Assembly: GCA_947501275.1 (NCBI GenBank)
Contig: CANMVD010000005.1
Location: forward strand, 1-64,000
Direction of reading: 5' to 3'
From: an uncultured Tateyamaria sp.
GTDB lineage: Bacteria > Pseudomonadota > Alphaproteobacteria > Rhodobacterales > Rhodobacteraceae
DNA length: 64,000 nt
A model generated the notes under the pieces. That model worked only from the letters and a program-made list of their open reading frames with translations. It made no database searches and was not told the origin of the DNA. How positions within the stretch are numbered: the first letter of the stretch is position 1; every line of letters starts with the position of its first letter. A program made the translations under genes and the position numbers. This document shows, piece after piece, positions 52,237 to 60,514 of this stretch.

Positions 52237-53223
52237 TCAGTGCGCGCGCTGCCCCCGGATCATCCGTTTGAAAAAGCCCCAGTTGGGTTGGACCTTGTTG
52301 TCAAAGCCCGCGGGCGGCTCGATTCCCGGTGTTGGGCCGCACAGATCTTCGTGGTCAATCGGGCAATCAGGATGGAAAAGCATTTTGACACGCTTGGTTC
52401 CCGCTTCCGTTGTTTCGGCGTAGTCGCGGATGCGCAACTTGAACCCGTCTGCATCGTCTTCGACCCCGATGGTATTGCCATCCTGAAACTCGTTTCCGAA
52501 CTCTAGCGCCATCTGCGCCGTCGACATCACCCATTGGGCGGCCTCGTTCGGGGGCACCGGTGCAAAGGCGTAATGCACTTCGTAGGACTTGAACGCCTCG
52601 AGGCCGAAAGACACGGCACTGAACAGTGGCCGCCCGTCCGGATCGGTGCGCTCGATGTCCAGCCCGATCCACTGCTTTGTCGGCCAGTCATCGCTCATGG
52701 CCGCATCCGCCATCTCGACAACCGCTTCGGGGCTCAGGAAATGATCCGCCTGCTCCCAATATACGGCAAGAGCCACGGGCAGTTTTGCAAACACGGCAGC
52801 CAGACAGCTTGCAAGCCGGGCAGCGCGAAAAGCGCTGATTGTTGTGTCGTCCGACGCAGCGCAGCTGATGCAGATGTAGGATTGGTTGCGCGACAGACGC
52901 TCATCAATGTCCGGGCATTGCACCTTTTGCAGGTGACGCAGCGCGCGCGCATCCCATGTGCCATATCCCGGCAAGCGGATTAGCGTCGTCAGCGCAGCAT
53001 CCGGCCCACGGTCGCCAACAAACAAGGGACACGTGATGAATTCGTCCGTGTCGCACTGGTTGTCAAAGGCGCTGGAGACTTCTCCGACCTCCAACTCAAG
53101 CGCGGGATAGTCTTCGAGCAATGCGGCGCGGATCTCACTTGGGGAAAACTGGACCCCTTCGGAGAACAAAACGTAAGCCGAGAAGTTCGCCCCGCCTTTG
53201 CCTTTTTCTGACACGACAGGCAT
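52237..53223 (-). CDS. DUF4261-like protein
   Basis: This 328-residue soluble protein of unknown function shows an N-terminal alpha/beta part (ANFSAYVLFSEGVQFSPSEI) and a middle region with VYWEQADHFLSPEAVVEMA. A later GLDIERTDPDGRPLFSAVSF and GLEAFKSYEVHYA stretch resembles DUF4261 proteins. No catalytic motif stands out. It starts three bases after the TerB gene stop on the same strand, so both are probably one transcript, ended by the strong hairpin at 52143-52184. Confidence 0.7.
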   Translation of the reverse strand: MPVVSEKGKGGANFSAYVLFSEGVQFSPSEIRAALLEDYPALELEVGEVSSAFDNQCDTDEFITCPLFVGDRGPDAALTTLIRLPGYGTWDARALRHLQKVQCPDIDERLSRNQSYICISCAASDDTTISAFRAARLASCLAAVFAKLPVALAVYWEQADHFLSPEAVVEMADAAMSDDWPTKQWIGLDIERTDPDGRPLFSAVSFGLEAFKSYEVHYAFAPVPPNEAAQWVMSTAQMALEFGNEFQDGNTIGVEDDADGFKLRIRDYAETTEAGTKRVKMLFHPDCPIDHEDLCGPTPGIEPPAGFDNKVQPNWGFFKRMIRGQRAH

Positions 53224-53226
53224 CTG

Positions 53227-53679
53227 TTACGCCGCCTTGGAACGGTGCAACATCATCAGCACCTCAAAGATCTGGTGAAAGCGATCTGCTGTCAGACCTG
53301 CCTTTTGAGCCATCGCAACAAGGGTCTGGAATTCCGTTTCATCAATGTGGCCGTCCGAGATTGCAACACGTACCGCAAAGCAGATGCCCGTTTCGCGCAA
53401 TTCCATCGCCAGAACGCCGATTGCGTCATCAAATACGGGCGTTTGCCCGCGCTTGGCCAAATCCAGCATCACCTCTTTGACCAGATCCGTTGTCCGGTTC
53501 AGCCCAAGTGAGACGAAGATGTTGTTTTGCATGCACAGATTGATGATTTCCTGCACTTCACTTTCTTCAACCTTGCCGTCTGCTGTGGCCATCATCACCG
53601 GGGCTGCCAGCAATGCGCGTGCAACGTTCAGATTGTCGTTTGCGGGCGCCTTGCTACGCATTTTTGAAAATAGTCCCAT
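53227..53679 (-). CDS. TerB-family (tellurite-resistance-like) protein
   Basis: This 150-residue helical protein has the TerB-like acidic repeats ATADGKVEESEVQEI (about 31-45) and AISDGHIDETEFQTL (about 106-120), which in TerB form a metal-binding site. It probably acts in the cytoplasm. Classical ter operons (terZABCDE) are absent; only the coupled DUF4261 gene follows, three bases downstream. AGGAGA lies six bases before the ATG. The exact function, including any link to tellurite, is unproven. Confidence 0.82.
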   Translation of the reverse strand: MGLFSKMRSKAPANDNLNVARALLAAPVMMATADGKVEESEVQEIINLCMQNNIFVSLGLNRTTDLVKEVMLDLAKRGQTPVFDDAIGVLAMELRETGICFAVRVAISDGHIDETEFQTLVAMAQKAGLTADRFHQIFEVLMMLHRSKAA

Positions 53680-53843
53680 TATCGCTCTCCTGCCTTAGAT
53701 TGCGTTAACCATCCGCAAGAATTGCGCCTCAATCATGACGTGTACGGGTCGATTTTTTGAAAACAGCGCGGCGCTGCCCTTGCGTCGATCCGACACGGGC
53801 TGCATATGTTGATCAACTTTATAGTCAGACAGATGAGGCCAGC

Positions 53844-54161
53844 ATGAGCTCTTTCGACGACCGCGAAAACGCGTTTGAAAACAAATTCGCCCACGATGCC
53901 GAGATGCAGTTCAAGGCCGACGCACGGCGCAACAAGCTGCTGGGGCTTTGGGCAGCAGAGTTGATGGGTAAATCCGGCGACGACGCCGCGGAGTATGCCC
54001 GCGAAGTCGTAAAGTCCGATTTTGAGGAAGCCGGAGACGAGGATGTGTATCGCAAAGTGTCCGGTGACCTTGGAACGCTTGCGGATGAGGCCACTATCCG
54101 TGCCAAAATGGCGGCATTGATGACCGAAGCCAAGGCCCAGCTGATGCAGGAAACCAACTGA
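53844..54161 (+). CDS. ATP synthase inhibitor subunit zeta (DUF1476)
   Basis: This 105-residue helical protein matches the alphaproteobacterial zeta subunit that blocks ATP hydrolysis by F1 in Paracoccus-type ATP synthases. The inhibitory N-terminus is MSSFDDRENAFENKFAHDAE, followed by MQFKADARRNKLLGLWAAE and a C-terminal bundle with DEATIRAKMAALM. The ATG at 53844 has GAGG six bases upstream. It is a single gene with its own terminator; ATP synthase genes are not nearby, which is usual. Confidence 0.9.
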   Translation: MSSFDDRENAFENKFAHDAEMQFKADARRNKLLGLWAAELMGKSGDDAAEYAREVVKSDFEEAGDEDVYRKVSGDLGTLADEATIRAKMAALMTEAKAQLMQETN

Positions 54162-54192
54162 CCCAATACGTTGGTTTCAAGTGTTAAAGTGT

Positions 54193-54225
54193 ACGCGCAT
54201 GCCATATCTGGTTTGCGCGTTTTTT
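54193..54225 (+). terminator. Rho-independent terminator after the zeta subunit gene
   Basis: ACGCGC (54193-54198) and GCGCGT (54215-54220) form a 6-bp GC-rich stem with a 16-base loop, followed directly by a run of six T. It lies 31 bases after the stop codon. Confidence 0.85.
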
Positions 54226-54281
54226 AATTGATCCAATTGAACCATTAACCGGTCGATCATGTTCGCCCTGTAGCCCGCCTG

Positions 54282-56198
54282 ATGGGTGAACAGTTTTTTA
54301 GGGGCATGGCGGTGGTCATTGAGAACATAACAGGTGCACGCATTGTCAAAGCGGCCTGTCGTGTCGTGCTACCCTTGCTGATCCTGACGGCCTGCATGGT
54401 CCTTCTGTCACAAAAACTGACCATCGAAACGGTTGCGGCTCTGCCTGCACAACTGGCGGCGATCCCGTGGTGGAAGTGGGCTGTAGCCGCCCTTTTCACT
54501 TTGGTCAGTTTCTGGGCTGTCGGGCAATATGATGGATTGGCGCACAAGTACCTGCGCACGGGACTGCCGGATCGCCAGGCCCGCTTGGCCGGCACAATTG
54601 GAATTGCGGTTGGCCAGACACTTGGGTTCGGGTTGGTCACAGGTGCGGTTGCACGCTGGCGCATGTTGCCCGCATTGCATCTGTCGGATGCATTGCGCCT
54701 GTCTGCGTTTGTCTCGGTGTCCTTCGTTCTGGCGTGGGTCGCTGTCACAAGCGTGGTTTGTCTGCTGTTGCCCGCGCCGGGATGGTCAAAATGGGCGGGT
54801 GCGCTTGGGGTGGTCCTTGCGTGCTTCGCCTTTTTGACGATGTTCTGGCGACCGCATATGGCGTTCGGACGGTTTATCGTCTCCTTGCCCAGCTGGCGTT
54901 TGAGCGGCGGAATACTGACTTGGGCGCTCCTTGATACTGCGATGGCCGCAGCTGCCCTTTTTGTTTTCCTGCCAGCCGGGTCTGTCCCATTTGCCAGCCT
55001 GTTCCCCGTCTTCCTGATAGCAATTGGTGGCGCGTTGATTTCAAACACGCCCGGCGGTGTTGGCCCTTTCGAATTGATTTTGGTCACCGCTCTGCCCCAG
55101 ATCGGACCAGACAGTGTGTTGGCCGCGATATTGGCCTACAGAGTTGTTTACTACGCGTTTCCGGCAACGCTGGCCGCTTTTGCCCTGTGCCGCCCTTTGC
55201 GCGTGCTGCACTCATTCCGAAAGCACGTTGACGTCTCCAGTTACAGTGCGCCGCGCAGCGAGGTCGCGGTTGTGCGTCAGAATGGCGGCGCGATTGAACA
55301 GCATGGTGAATGCCAGTTGGCGCTTTGGCCAACGGGTCAAACCCTGACGCTGTTTGCTGATCCTGTCAGCGGAACGACGTCACACGCCCTGTCTGCCCTC
55401 GTGGAAGCAGCGCAGCGTCAGGCACGGCTACCCGCCCTTTATAAATGCGGGCCTAAATTGGCCCAAGCGGCACGAAAGGCTGGATGGCAGGTACTGCACA
55501 TTGCTGATGATGCCGTGGTGCATTTGCACGACTACGCGCTTGAGGCTCCGACCCGGCGCACATTGCGGCGCAAATTGCGGGGCGCCGCTAAGGCAGGAGT
55601 GCGCATCCAAAGCGGAGGCCCCTTGCCCTATGCCGCACTGGCTGCGGTTGACGTGGCATGGCAAGACAGCCATGGATCAGCGCGCGGCGGCAGTATGGGG
55701 CGTTACTGCCCGAACTACCTCGCGGATCAGTGGGTTGGATGCGCGTATGTGGATGACACGCTGGTTGGTTATGTCAGCGCACACCGATCCCGTGATGAGT
55801 GGTGCCTCGATTTGATGCGGCAAACCCCGGATGCGCCCGGCGGGACAATGCACGCGCTGGTGCAGGCTGGCATTGAGGCTGCAAGGGCCGAAGGTGCAAA
55901 ACGCTTTTGCTTCGCAGCGACACCGGCTTGTCCCAACCCTGCCTCTGCGTTCTGGCGTTGGGTTTCCATGCAAGTGGTTACACGCTCTGGCGGTCCCGGT
56001 CTTCGGCAATTCAAATCCGCTTTTGCCCCCGATTGGGTTCCAAGATACGCAGCTGCGCGCAGCAGAGTTTCCCTTGTCATTGCTCTTGCGGATCTGACCC
56101 GCGCGATCATCAGGCCAACACCCTTGACCGCCCCGGATACAAACAGACCTCATCTTAATGATGAAAATTATGAACTGGCCTCAAGACATGTCGCATGA
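54282..56198 (+). CDS. MprF-like membrane protein with DUF2156 acyltransferase domain
   Basis: The 638-residue protein joins an N-terminal flippase-like domain of about eight helices to a C-terminal soluble GNAT-like DUF2156 domain (about 330-600). The flippase part is UPF0104 type with the conserved ALISNTPGGVGPFELILV, and the C-terminal part contains RRTLRRKLRGAAKAGVRI and RSRDEWCLDLMR. This is the architecture of MprF, which makes and flips aminoacyl-phosphatidylglycerol, but it is shorter than the usual 840 or so residues. The amino acid used, or whether another lipid is modified, is not known. No good Shine-Dalgarno marks the ATG; an ATG at 54306 is possible. Confidence 0.8.
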   Translation: MGEQFFRGMAVVIENITGARIVKAACRVVLPLLILTACMVLLSQKLTIETVAALPAQLAAIPWWKWAVAALFTLVSFWAVGQYDGLAHKYLRTGLPDRQARLAGTIGIAVGQTLGFGLVTGAVARWRMLPALHLSDALRLSAFVSVSFVLAWVAVTSVVCLLLPAPGWSKWAGALGVVLACFAFLTMFWRPHMAFGRFIVSLPSWRLSGGILTWALLDTAMAAAALFVFLPAGSVPFASLFPVFLIAIGGALISNTPGGVGPFELILVTALPQIGPDSVLAAILAYRVVYYAFPATLAAFALCRPLRVLHSFRKHVDVSSYSAPRSEVAVVRQNGGAIEQHGECQLALWPTGQTLTLFADPVSGTTSHALSALVEAAQRQARLPALYKCGPKLAQAARKAGWQVLHIADDAVVHLHDYALEAPTRRTLRRKLRGAAKAGVRIQSGGPLPYAALAAVDVAWQDSHGSARGGSMGRYCPNYLADQWVGCAYVDDTLVGYVSAHRSRDEWCLDLMRQTPDAPGGTMHALVQAGIEAARAEGAKRFCFAATPACPNPASAFWRWVSMQVVTRSGGPGLRQFKSAFAPDWVPRYAAARSRVSLVIALADLTRAIIRPTPLTAPDTNRPHLNDENYELASRHVA

Positions 56199-56235
56199 CA
56201 AGACCAATTCATTCTCACGCGCGCGAGGTCCATTC

Positions 56236-57252
56236 ATGCCCAATCTGCTGATAGAAATGCTTGCCGACAAAGGCACGCTACTGGCCGATGGTGCCACGGG
56301 CACCAACTTGTTTGCCATGGGCCTTATGGCCGGTGATGCGCCCGAGTTGTGGAATGAAACGGAAGTCGGCAAAATCACGTCCCTTTACCAAGGCGCAGTT
56401 GATGCAGGAAGCGATCTGTTTCTGACCAACTCCTTTGGCGCGAATGCATCTCGCCTGAAATTGCACGACGCAGGGCACCGGGCGTTTGAATTGAGCCGTA
56501 TGGCCGCTGAAATTGGTCGTGACGTCGCAGACCGTGCCGGGCGCACGGTGATTGTTGCCGGGTCCGTTGGGCCAACCGGCGAAATCATGGAACCCGTGGG
56601 CGCGCTGACCCATGCTGACGCGGTTGAAATGTTTCACGAAACAGCCTCCGGTCTCAAAGCCGGAGGTGCAGATATTGGATGGCTCGAAACGATCTCGGCC
56701 CCGGAAGAGTTTGCAGCAGCCGCTGAAGGGTTCGCGCTGGCTGAGTTGGCCTGGGTTGGTACGATGAGCTTTGACACCGCCGGACGGACCATGATGGGTG
56801 TCACAAGCAAAGACATGGCGACACAGGTAGCAGCATTGGAACACCCACCGCTTGCCTTCGGGGCAAATTGTGGAACGGGCGCGTCGGATTTGTTGCGCAC
56901 GGTTCTTGGCTTTGCCGCGACAGGCACGGAAACGCCGCTGATCGCCAAAGGCAATGCAGGCATCCCGAAATACCACGATGGTCATATCCACTATGATGGT
57001 ACACCGGAATTGATGGCCGACTACGCGGTGTTGGCACGTGACTGCGGCGCGCGCATCATCGGTGGCTGTTGTGGCACGACGCCAGAGCACCTCCGCCACA
57101 TGCGCGAAGCACTGGACACACGCGCCACTGGCACGGCGCCAACACTCGAGGCTATCGTTGACGCGCTTGGACCGTTTTCGTCTTCCAGTGACGGGACGGA
57201 CGACGCCGCAGCCCCTGCGCGGCAGCGTCGGCGCTCCCGACGCGTTGCTTAA
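56236..57252 (+). CDS. Homocysteine S-methyltransferase (BHMT-like; MetH homocysteine domain)
   Basis: This 338-residue zinc methyltransferase has the homocysteine-binding barrel of MetH/BHMT: LLADGATGTNLFAMG, LFLTNSFGAN, and the zinc ligands C212 in GANCGTG and C278-C279 in GGCCGTTPEH. It is often annotated as betaine-homocysteine methyltransferase. In Phaeobacter inhibens, from memory, the orthologue near a corrinoid protein gene acts as one part of a split B12-dependent methionine synthase. The same neighbourhood is seen here (corrinoid protein 1.3 kb downstream), so that role is preferred. The basic C-terminal tail RQRRRSRR is unusual. The ATG at 56236 has GAGG eight bases upstream. Confidence 0.88.
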   Translation: MPNLLIEMLADKGTLLADGATGTNLFAMGLMAGDAPELWNETEVGKITSLYQGAVDAGSDLFLTNSFGANASRLKLHDAGHRAFELSRMAAEIGRDVADRAGRTVIVAGSVGPTGEIMEPVGALTHADAVEMFHETASGLKAGGADIGWLETISAPEEFAAAAEGFALAELAWVGTMSFDTAGRTMMGVTSKDMATQVAALEHPPLAFGANCGTGASDLLRTVLGFAATGTETPLIAKGNAGIPKYHDGHIHYDGTPELMADYAVLARDCGARIIGGCCGTTPEHLRHMREALDTRATGTAPTLEAIVDALGPFSSSSDGTDDAAAPARQRRRSRRVA

Positions 57253-58328
57253 AACAGGCTCAACTGCGCCGAGGGCGCGCGCGGAGCCTGAAACAAGTCC
57301 GTGCGCATGGCTGGTGCCTCAGATTTCAATCCCAAACGCTTGAGGGCAATCGCAAACCTGTGCGCAATCATCTCTGCATAGACCCCTTCCCCGCGCATCC
57401 GGTGATCCCATCGCGCGTCATAATCCTTCCCTCCGTGCATCTCGCGCAGGCGGGACATGATGCGACCTGCCCGGTCTGGATATGTCTGCGCCAGCCACTC
57501 CTGCCACAACGGCGACACCTCGCGCGGCAAGCGCAACATGATCCAACTTGCCGTGCGCGCGCCCGCATCCTTGCCCGCGGCCAGAATCGCTTCCAATTCC
57601 GGATCAGTGAGCGCGGGCACCATCGGCGAAGCCATAATACGCACGGGAATGCCGGCCTGCGACAGATTTCGGATCATTTGCAAACGCCGATTGGGACTTG
57701 GCGTGCGCGGTTCCATGGAACGGCACAATTTTGCGTCCAGCGTTGTCACAGATATGCCAACGCGGACCAAACCACGCAGGGCCATACGGCTCAGAATGTC
57801 CAGATCTCTTTCGATCAACGCACCCTTGGTGACAATCGCAACCGGATGACCGCAGGCCTCAAGCACTTCAAGGCAGGCGCGCATAATCCCGTGGTCTCGT
57901 TCAATGGGCTGATACGGATCAGTATTGGTGCCAATGGCAATTGGCGCGACCTTATATGCCTTGCGTCCCAGTTCAGCGCGCAAAACCTCCGGCATTTCCG
58001 GGCGCGCCACCAGTCGCGTTTCAAAATCAAGGCCGGGCGACAGGCCCAGATAGGCGTGGCTTGGGCGCGCAAAACAATAGACGCACCCGTGTTCGCATCC
58101 CCTGTAGGGGTTGATGGACCGGTCAAAAGGCAAATCCGGCGAGGTGTTGTAGGTTATCGCGCTGCGCGGTCGCTCTATGCTGACTTCGGTGCGCAAAATC
58201 GGCAACGGCTCGTCCACATCCCACCCGTCCGCCTCGGCATGGCGGCTTACATGCTCAAACCGACCGACCGAATTGCTCACCGCCCCTCTTGCGATGGGTA
58301 CACTTGTCTGCAAATCCCGCTTCATCAT
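57249..58328 (-). CDS. PA0069/Rv2578c-family radical SAM protein
   Basis: This 359-residue radical SAM enzyme has the cluster motif C78-C82-C85 (YRGCEHGCVYCFARPSH), a GTNTDPYQPIER loop, a TKGALIERDLDILS strand and a PALTDPELEAIL segment, all typical of this family, which resembles spore photoproduct lyase. The reaction is unknown. The doubled ATG at 58328/58325 lacks a clear ribosome binding site. Its stop overlaps the end of the methyltransferase gene (4 bases, convergent). It sits inverted between the two methionine-synthase parts, as I recall for Phaeobacter as well. Confidence 0.86.
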   Translation of the reverse strand: MMKRDLQTSVPIARGAVSNSVGRFEHVSRHAEADGWDVDEPLPILRTEVSIERPRSAITYNTSPDLPFDRSINPYRGCEHGCVYCFARPSHAYLGLSPGLDFETRLVARPEMPEVLRAELGRKAYKVAPIAIGTNTDPYQPIERDHGIMRACLEVLEACGHPVAIVTKGALIERDLDILSRMALRGLVRVGISVTTLDAKLCRSMEPRTPSPNRRLQMIRNLSQAGIPVRIMASPMVPALTDPELEAILAAGKDAGARTASWIMLRLPREVSPLWQEWLAQTYPDRAGRIMSRLREMHGGKDYDARWDHRMRGEGVYAEMIAHRFAIALKRLGLKSEAPAMRTDLFQAPRAPSAQLSLF

Positions 58329-58440
58329 CAGAATATAGAACGGAACAGGAACATATACCAGAAAAGAGTGAGATATCAGACCGGCTTTGACCGGCATAGT
58401 ACACGATTGTGACCGGATGCGTCGCGCATGATGCGGTCCA

Positions 58441-58515
58441 TGTCGCAATTCGGACAGTCGAACTGCGACATTCTGGCCAATAAATCGAGAAACAGGCTTT
58501 GGGTGCATGACACCC
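58441..58515. promoter_or_regulatory. Hairpins in the spacer upstream of the corrinoid protein gene
   Basis: TGTCGCA-A-TTCG (58441-58452) and CGAA-C-TGCGACA (58459-58470) form a 12-bp near-perfect stem with a 6-base loop. A second hairpin, GGGTG-CATGA-CACCC (58501-58515), lies just before the AAAGGA ribosome binding site. They may be an operator, attenuator or RNA switch for the corrinoid gene. Confidence 0.45.
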
Positions 58516-58533
58516 CGCGCAAAGGAATGCCCC

Positions 58534-59232
58534 ATGTCACAAGAAGACGACATCATCCTGTCCGAACTGGACGACGAAGAGCTGGTCCAACAGATGTTTG
58601 ACGACCTCTACGACGGTCTCAAGGAAGAGATCGAAGAAGGCGTCAACATCCTGTTGGAGAGGGACTGGACACCATATGACATCCTGACCAAGGCCCTGGT
58701 GGGGGGCATGACAATCGTTGGTCACGATTTCCGCGACGGCATTCTGTTTGTGCCCGAGGTGCTGCTGGCTGCGAATGCGATGAAGGGTGGGATGCATATC
58801 CTCAAACCATTGCTCGCAGAGACCGGCGCGCCCCGTGTTGGCAAGATGGTTATTGGCACCGTCAAGGGCGACATCCACGACATTGGCAAGAATCTGGTGT
58901 CGATGATGATGGAAGGCGCCGGTTTTGAGGTTGTTGATCTGGGCATCAACAACCCGGTGGAAAACTATCTGGAGGCCATCGAAAAAGAGGGTCCCGATAT
59001 TCTTGGCATGTCTGCCCTTTTGACAACAACGATGCCCTACATGAAAGTTGTGATCGACACGATGGTCGAACAGGGTATTCGCGACGACTACATTGTGCTT
59101 GTGGGCGGTGCTCCCTTGAACGAGGAATTCGGCAAGGCCATTGGCGCAGACGCCTATTGCCGGGATGCTGCCGTTGCTGTGGAAACGGCCAAGGAATTTG
59201 TGGCGCGCAAACACAACCAGATGAGCGCATAA
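58534..59232 (+). CDS. Corrinoid (B12)-binding protein, MtbC/MetH-type
   Basis: The 232-residue protein has a four-helix cap domain (about 20-95) and a Rossmann B12 domain. The cobalt ligand H115 lies in DIHDIG (113-118), followed by GMSALLTTTMPYM and VLVGGAPLNEEF around the nucleotide tail. It carries a methyl group on cobalamin between methyltransferases. Beside a homocysteine methyltransferase it most likely serves as the cobalamin module of a split methionine synthase; methylamine-type corrinoid proteins are the alternative. AAAGGA seven bases before the ATG fixes the start. The DUF1638 gene follows after 19 bases. Confidence 0.92.
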   Translation: MSQEDDIILSELDDEELVQQMFDDLYDGLKEEIEEGVNILLERDWTPYDILTKALVGGMTIVGHDFRDGILFVPEVLLAANAMKGGMHILKPLLAETGAPRVGKMVIGTVKGDIHDIGKNLVSMMMEGAGFEVVDLGINNPVENYLEAIEKEGPDILGMSALLTTTMPYMKVVIDTMVEQGIRDDYIVLVGGAPLNEEFGKAIGADAYCRDAAVAVETAKEFVARKHNQMSA

Positions 59233-59251
59233 CATCAAGGCGCGTCTCAAA

Positions 59252-59884
59252 GTGCAGATCAACGACGCAACACTGACAGAACAAGGGCTCGGGCCGACAG
59301 GCTCGGGCCCAATTTTGTTGATCGCCTGTGGTGCGCTGGCGCGTGAAATTCTGGATCTGAAAGCGGCAAATGGTTGGGATCACATGGACCTCACCTGTTT
59401 GCCAGCCAAGTTGCATCTGTATCCGGACCAGATCACCAGCGCAGTTCGCAGTGCAGTTGCCAAACATGCGGCGGACTACGCAAGGATCTTTGTGATTTAT
59501 GCTGATTGTGGCACTGGCGGCCAACTGCAGGCAGCCTGTGCGGACATGGGTGTTGAAATGGTGGCTGGCCCCCACTGCTACAGTTTCTTTGAGGGCAACG
59601 CGGCCTTTGCCGAGCAAAGCGCGCAAGAGATCACAACCTTTTACCTGACCGATTTTCTAGTTCGGCAATTCGAAGCGTTTGTGATCAAGCCGATGGGGCT
59701 CGACCGCCATCCTGAATTGCGCGACATGTATTTCGGAAACTATGAAAAGCTGGTCTATCAGGCGCAAACGGACGACCCTGCCCTGACCCAGAAGGCACAG
59801 GATGCAGCCCGCCACCTTGGGTTGGAATTCGAGCGGCGCTTTACCGGATATGGTGATCTCGAAACGACGCTTAAAACGCTTTGA
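59252..59884 (+). CDS. DUF1638 family protein
   Basis: This 210-residue soluble protein of unknown function matches DUF1638, with LLIACGALAREIL, VIYADCGTGGQL and an AGPHCYSFFEG segment that supply conserved cysteines and a histidine, possibly a metal site. The family is commonly encoded beside corrinoid proteins and methyltransferases, as here. It starts at GTG 19 bases after the corrinoid gene, so the two are one operon. A role in corrinoid methyl transfer or its reactivation is inferred. Confidence 0.83.
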   Translation: MQINDATLTEQGLGPTGSGPILLIACGALAREILDLKAANGWDHMDLTCLPAKLHLYPDQITSAVRSAVAKHAADYARIFVIYADCGTGGQLQAACADMGVEMVAGPHCYSFFEGNAAFAEQSAQEITTFYLTDFLVRQFEAFVIKPMGLDRHPELRDMYFGNYEKLVYQAQTDDPALTQKAQDAARHLGLEFERRFTGYGDLETTLKTL

Positions 59885-59915
59885 AACAACCCTGCATTCA
59901 ACGCACCGCGCCCGA

Positions 59916-59941
59916 CCAAACCCGACCGGGGTGGTGTTTGG
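59916..59941. terminator. Possible terminator between DUF1638 and sufE
   Basis: CCAAAC (59916-59921) and GTTTGG (59936-59941) pair around a partly paired GC-rich loop, between convergent stop codons. There is no clear T-run, so the call is weak. Confidence 0.4.
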
Positions 59942-59960
59942 ACAAATAAGCCGCCGCGAT

Positions 59961-60368
59961 TTACGCTGCTGCGGCCACTGTGCGGATGCGTTCAATCATG
60001 GAGCGCAACCCGTTTGATCGTTGCGCAGACAGGTGGTCATTCAGCCCAAGCCGTTCGAGTTCGGCACGGGCGTCTACCGCCACGACCTCCCCCACGGGCA
60101 ACCCGTTGTAGAGACGCTGCAATATGGCAATCAGACCCTGCACAATCATGGCGTCGCTTTCGCCATCAAACCGGAACACACCGTCTTCGATCACGGGATG
60201 CAGCCAGACCTGACTGGCGCAGCCTTCCACCTTCGTGGCTGGCACTTTCAGTGCGTCGGGCAACGGTTGCAACGCCTTGCCCTGTTCGATCACAAAACGA
60301 TAGCGATCTTCCCAATCCTCAAGGAACTCAAAGTCTTCAACGATGTCTTCAAACGCAGCTGTGGCCAT
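59961..60368 (-). CDS. sufE: SufE family sulfur-transfer protein
   Basis: The 135-residue protein takes sulfur from a SufS-type cysteine desulfurase on C50 (VEGCASQVWL) and passes it to iron-sulfur assembly. The opening helix EDFEFLEDWEDRYRFVIEQG and RLYNGLPVGEVVAVD are typical. The ATG at 60368 gives the normal length; a longer frame would overlap no other gene but lacks homology. The suf operon is not in the window. It is convergent with the corrinoid operon. Confidence 0.92.
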   Translation of the reverse strand: MATAAFEDIVEDFEFLEDWEDRYRFVIEQGKALQPLPDALKVPATKVEGCASQVWLHPVIEDGVFRFDGESDAMIVQGLIAILQRLYNGLPVGEVVAVDARAELERLGLNDHLSAQRSNGLRSMIERIRTVAAAA

Positions 60369-60514
60369 GGGGCTTTGATCTCCAAGTTTGTTCCCGTGAC
60401 CTAGGCGCGGTGGCCCCAAACGTCCAGCCCCCGTTGCCCAGAAGCGAATGGACGCTTTTCAACGAGACCCGCATCCGTTACCACATACATCAAAACAAGT
60501 TGCACGAGCAGACC

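Noticed and set aside
54227-54240. Second TGATCC-TAA pair considered as an RpoE promoter upstream of the MprF-like gene
   Set aside because: The spacing is only about 11 bases, too short for an ECF promoter.
60014-60514. Extended N-terminus of the lipoprotein frame
   Set aside because: It lies antisense to sufE and is Pro/Arg-rich; the lipoprotein signal peptide starts at 60515.
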